Of a stretch of DNA of 64,000 nucleotides, positions 61,834 through 64,000 are shown piece by piece. A program made the translations under genes and the position numbers. This DNA comes from Pseudomonas sp. FP453 (GTDB lineage Bacteria; Pseudomonadota; Gammaproteobacteria; Pseudomonadales; Pseudomonadaceae). The stretch is taken from the NCBI RefSeq assembly GCF_030687495.1, contig NZ_CP117435.1, positions 5,646,501 through 5,710,500 on the forward strand, given 5' to 3'. How positions within the stretch are numbered: the stretch's first letter is position 1; each line of letters begins with the position of its first letter. The notes beneath the pieces are model-generated. The model worked only from the letters and a program-made list of their open reading frames with translations, searched no databases and was not told the origin of the DNA.

Positions 61834-63207
61834 TCATTGCCCCCCCTCCAGATCAAACTGCAACGGCTCCACCGCCTTGCGCTTGCCCACCCCATACCAA
61901 TCCAGCTTGCGCGTCAGCACCATCACCGTGCCCAACAAACCAAACAACAGCAGCGAGCCCATCAGCAGCGCGTAATCCTCGGCACTCAACAGCCCGTAGA
62001 GCAAGCCATACAACGCCGCCAACCCCGCCGAAAAGCCCAGCCCATGGCTGATGCTGCGCAGCACATGGCAGACGTAGAAGCCGATCAACAACACACAGGC
62101 ACTGGCGGAGATGAGGTAAGCCAGGGCGAAGCCGATGTGCTCGGACAACGACAACAGCAGCAGGTAAAAAAACGCCAGCGCAAAGCCCACCAACGCGTAT
62201 TGGATCGGGTGCACTGCCAGGTTCTTCAGCACTTCGAACAGGAAGAAGCCGGCAAAGGTCAGGGCGATAAACAGCAGCGCGTATTTGATCGCACGGTCAC
62301 TCTTGAGGTACTGGTCCACCGGGTCGATGAAGTTCACGCCGAAGCTGCGGTTGGTGAAGTCCTTGCAGCCCTGGCCGTCCAGGCAACTTTGCAGCGCCTG
62401 TTCGAGGTTGGTGGAAAAGAAGGTGGTCTGCCAGTTGGCGGTAAAGCCTGTGTCGGTAACGTCCCGCTGGGCTGGCAGGAAATTGCCGATAAAGCTCGGG
62501 TGCGGCCAGTTGGAGGCCAGCGCCACCTGGCTGATCTTGCCCACCGGCACCACTTGCAACTGCTCGGTGCCTTGCAGGCGCAGGTCAAAGGCGAAGTCCA
62601 CGACGTAGGGCTTTTTGCTGTCCTGTTGCGGCAACGCCACATGTACGCCTTCCCCCAGCCAGTCCACTTGAGAGCCGGGTTCGAAGTCCAGCTGCTGGCT
62701 GCCCAGCTCCAGTTTCAGCGCGTTTTCAATGCCGCGAATATCGCTGATACCCACCGCCAGAAACGCCGGCTCAAAGCGGTAATCGGCGAAGTCTTCAGTG
62801 ATGCCCAACTGCGCAGGCAACTCGAAGCGCCCACTGATGCGGTTGTCGGCATGGAACAGCCGCGCCTGGTAGATGCCCCGCGCGCGCAGTTCGGTCTGCA
62901 CCTTGCCGTCGAGCTCAAAACGGTCCGGCAGGAAATACAGACGACCCCGCTCTTCACGGGTGACTTCGTAGCGTTTGTTGAGCTTTTCATTGAGCTTCCA
63001 CTCGCGCACGGTCTTGCGGTAAGGCACCACCATCACCGGGCCGGTGAGGCGCTGGCTGTAGCTGGAACTGCGGGCAATATCCTCCAGCACGGTGTCGCGA
63101 GTGTATTGGCGATCGCCGATGATGCCGTTGATCATCAGCAATGGAATCAGCAATACCAGCATCAGCAGCGCAATCGCGCCGAGTTTGAAAAGCAGACTGC
63201 GGTTCAT
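61834..63207 (-). CDS. creD: Inner-membrane protein CreD
   Basis: A 457-residue inner-membrane protein of the CreD family, controlled by the CreBC two-component system and linked in Pseudomonas to beta-lactam response and envelope stress. One N-terminal helix (about 8-28), a large periplasmic domain (about 30-300), then several C-terminal helices (about 310-430). Follows creC by 51 bases; probably co-transcribed. Confidence 0.93.
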   Translation of the reverse strand: MNRSLLFKLGAIALLMLVLLIPLLMINGIIGDRQYTRDTVLEDIARSSSYSQRLTGPVMVVPYRKTVREWKLNEKLNKRYEVTREERGRLYFLPDRFELDGKVQTELRARGIYQARLFHADNRISGRFELPAQLGITEDFADYRFEPAFLAVGISDIRGIENALKLELGSQQLDFEPGSQVDWLGEGVHVALPQQDSKKPYVVDFAFDLRLQGTEQLQVVPVGKISQVALASNWPHPSFIGNFLPAQRDVTDTGFTANWQTTFFSTNLEQALQSCLDGQGCKDFTNRSFGVNFIDPVDQYLKSDRAIKYALLFIALTFAGFFLFEVLKNLAVHPIQYALVGFALAFFYLLLLSLSEHIGFALAYLISASACVLLIGFYVCHVLRSISHGLGFSAGLAALYGLLYGLLSAEDYALLMGSLLLFGLLGTVMVLTRKLDWYGVGKRKAVEPLQFDLEGGQ

Positions 63208-63258
63208 GGGACTCTCCCTGTTTTGATGGGGCGAGTCTGGGCAGCCTGTGTGGGGGGT

Positions 63259-64000
63259 TTATGTGGGCAATGTGGAGACTGTGTGGAGATGCAGCACCAC
63301 TTGCACGCCGCCGGGTACGTTGCCGATCTGCAAGGTGCCGCCGTGCAGCTTCACCACTTCTTCGACAAAGTTGAGGCCCAGGCCCGTGCTTTTGCGCCCG
63401 CTGGCCGGGCGTGGCAGCGAGTAGAAGCGCTCGCTCAGGCGTGGCAGGGCGTAGTCGGGAATCGGCGCCGCCTGGTTGAACACGCGGATGTGCACGTCGT
63501 TGTGCTGCGCGTGCGCGCTGAACGTCAAGGTGCCGCCCGCAGGCGTGAAATCCAACGCATTGTCCAGCAGATTGCCCAGGGCCTGGCGCAACAGGAACGG
63601 CTCGCCGTAGACCTTCACATCGGCAGCAATCAACTGTTCCACCTGCAAACCTGCTCGCTCGATCCGCGCACATTGCGCCGCGAGCATGTCCTCGACCATC
63701 GCCGCCAGCGGGATGCTCGACTGTTCTTCCAGGCCCTGGCGCTGCTCCACCTGCGCCAGGTTCAACAGGCGTTCGATCAACTGCTGCAAGCGCGCGCTTT
63801 CGCTGTCGATATTGCCGACAAACCGCTGCTGCTGCTCACGGCTCATATCACCCTGCAACAGCTCCGCCGCGCCGCGAATCGCCGCCAGCGGGCTTTTCAA
63901 TTCATGGGTCAGGGTGTGCACGTAATGTTCGACGTAGGCCTTGCCTTCCAGCTGCGTGCGCATGTGCTCCACGGCGGTGGACAACTGCTTCAACTCACCG
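63259..64000 (-). CDS. creC: Two-component sensor histidine kinase CreC (partial, 3' part)
   Basis: C-terminal ~247 codons of a histidine kinase; the gene continues past the window's right edge. The phospho-acceptor His is in THELKSPLAAIRGAAELL, followed by the N box (ALGNLLDNALDF), G1 and G2 (STGLGLNFVEEVVKLHGG) of the ATPase domain. Position just upstream of creD identifies it as CreC. The frame is open through position 64000. Confidence 0.9.
   Translation of the reverse strand, partial: GELKQLSTAVEHMRTQLEGKAYVEHYVHTLTHELKSPLAAIRGAAELLQGDMSREQQQRFVGNIDSESARLQQLIERLLNLAQVEQRQGLEEQSSIPLAAMVEDMLAAQCARIERAGLQVEQLIAADVKVYGEPFLLRQALGNLLDNALDFTPAGGTLTFSAHAQHNDVHIRVFNQAAPIPDYALPRLSERFYSLPRPASGRKSTGLGLNFVEEVVKLHGGTLQIGNVPGGVQVVLHLHTVSTLPT

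Overview
The window is a high-GC gammaproteobacterial chromosome segment that reads as a member of the Pseudomonas fluorescens group. Support: the pqqF-A-B-C-D-E order, a lysine monooxygenase/amidase (davBA) pair beside it, an rmcA-type PBPb-PAS-GGDEF-EAL gene downstream of rpoD, a bioB-F-H-C-D operon, three paralogous ~600-residue acyl-CoA dehydrogenases, and many REP doublets (REPINs) built on the word GTGGGAGCTGGCTTGC. Most of it is core, vertically inherited chromosome; I see no prophage, insertion sequence, CRISPR array or integrated island.

Layout. 0.1-5 kb: the stress kinase module prkA-yeaH-ycgB. 5-9 kb: cca, folK-folB, plsY, tsaD. 9-18 kb: the macromolecular synthesis operon rpsU-dnaG-rpoD, then rmcA and a CAT-anticodon tRNA best read as tRNA-Ile2. 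17.8-20.9 kb: an Lrp-type regulator with davB-davA (lysine to 5-aminovalerate). 20.9-26.7 kb: PQQ biosynthesis. 26.7-27.7 kb: a YqaE/Pmp3 membrane peptide and a RelE-like toxin-antitoxin pair, the only clearly accessory piece. 27.8-37.5 kb: a class-III aminotransferase divergent from a LysR gene, then three acyl-CoA dehydrogenases and a membrane GGDEF protein. 37.8-42.8 kb: a small conserved protein and the biotin operon. 42.9-49.4 kb: comF, modE-like regulator, Tat-exported PhoX, srkA, rarD, gcvR-like. 49.6-55.4 kb: malate synthase G, a response regulator, a cNMP/CBS/DUF294 protein and a DnaQ-like exonuclease. 55.4-60.9 kb: an iron uptake set (ECF sigma, FecR, TonB receptor, PepSY protein, small membrane protein). 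61-64 kb: a GST, creD and the 3' part of creC.

A striking technical feature is that five conserved genes (prkA, davA, a LysR gene, two acyl-CoA dehydrogenases) are broken by six single-base insertions; each is repaired by deleting one base and several lie in homopolymers, so sequencing or assembly error is the leading explanation.

The most interesting regulatory signals are a BirA-type biotin operator overlapping a perfect TTGACA -35 in front of bioB (and inside the first codons of comF), two equally good in-frame starts for the PQQ precursor peptide pqqA, a 13-bp hairpin that hides the ribosome binding site of cca, twin hairpins with identical loops in the long rpsU-dnaG spacer, and a dense set of nine REPIN elements.
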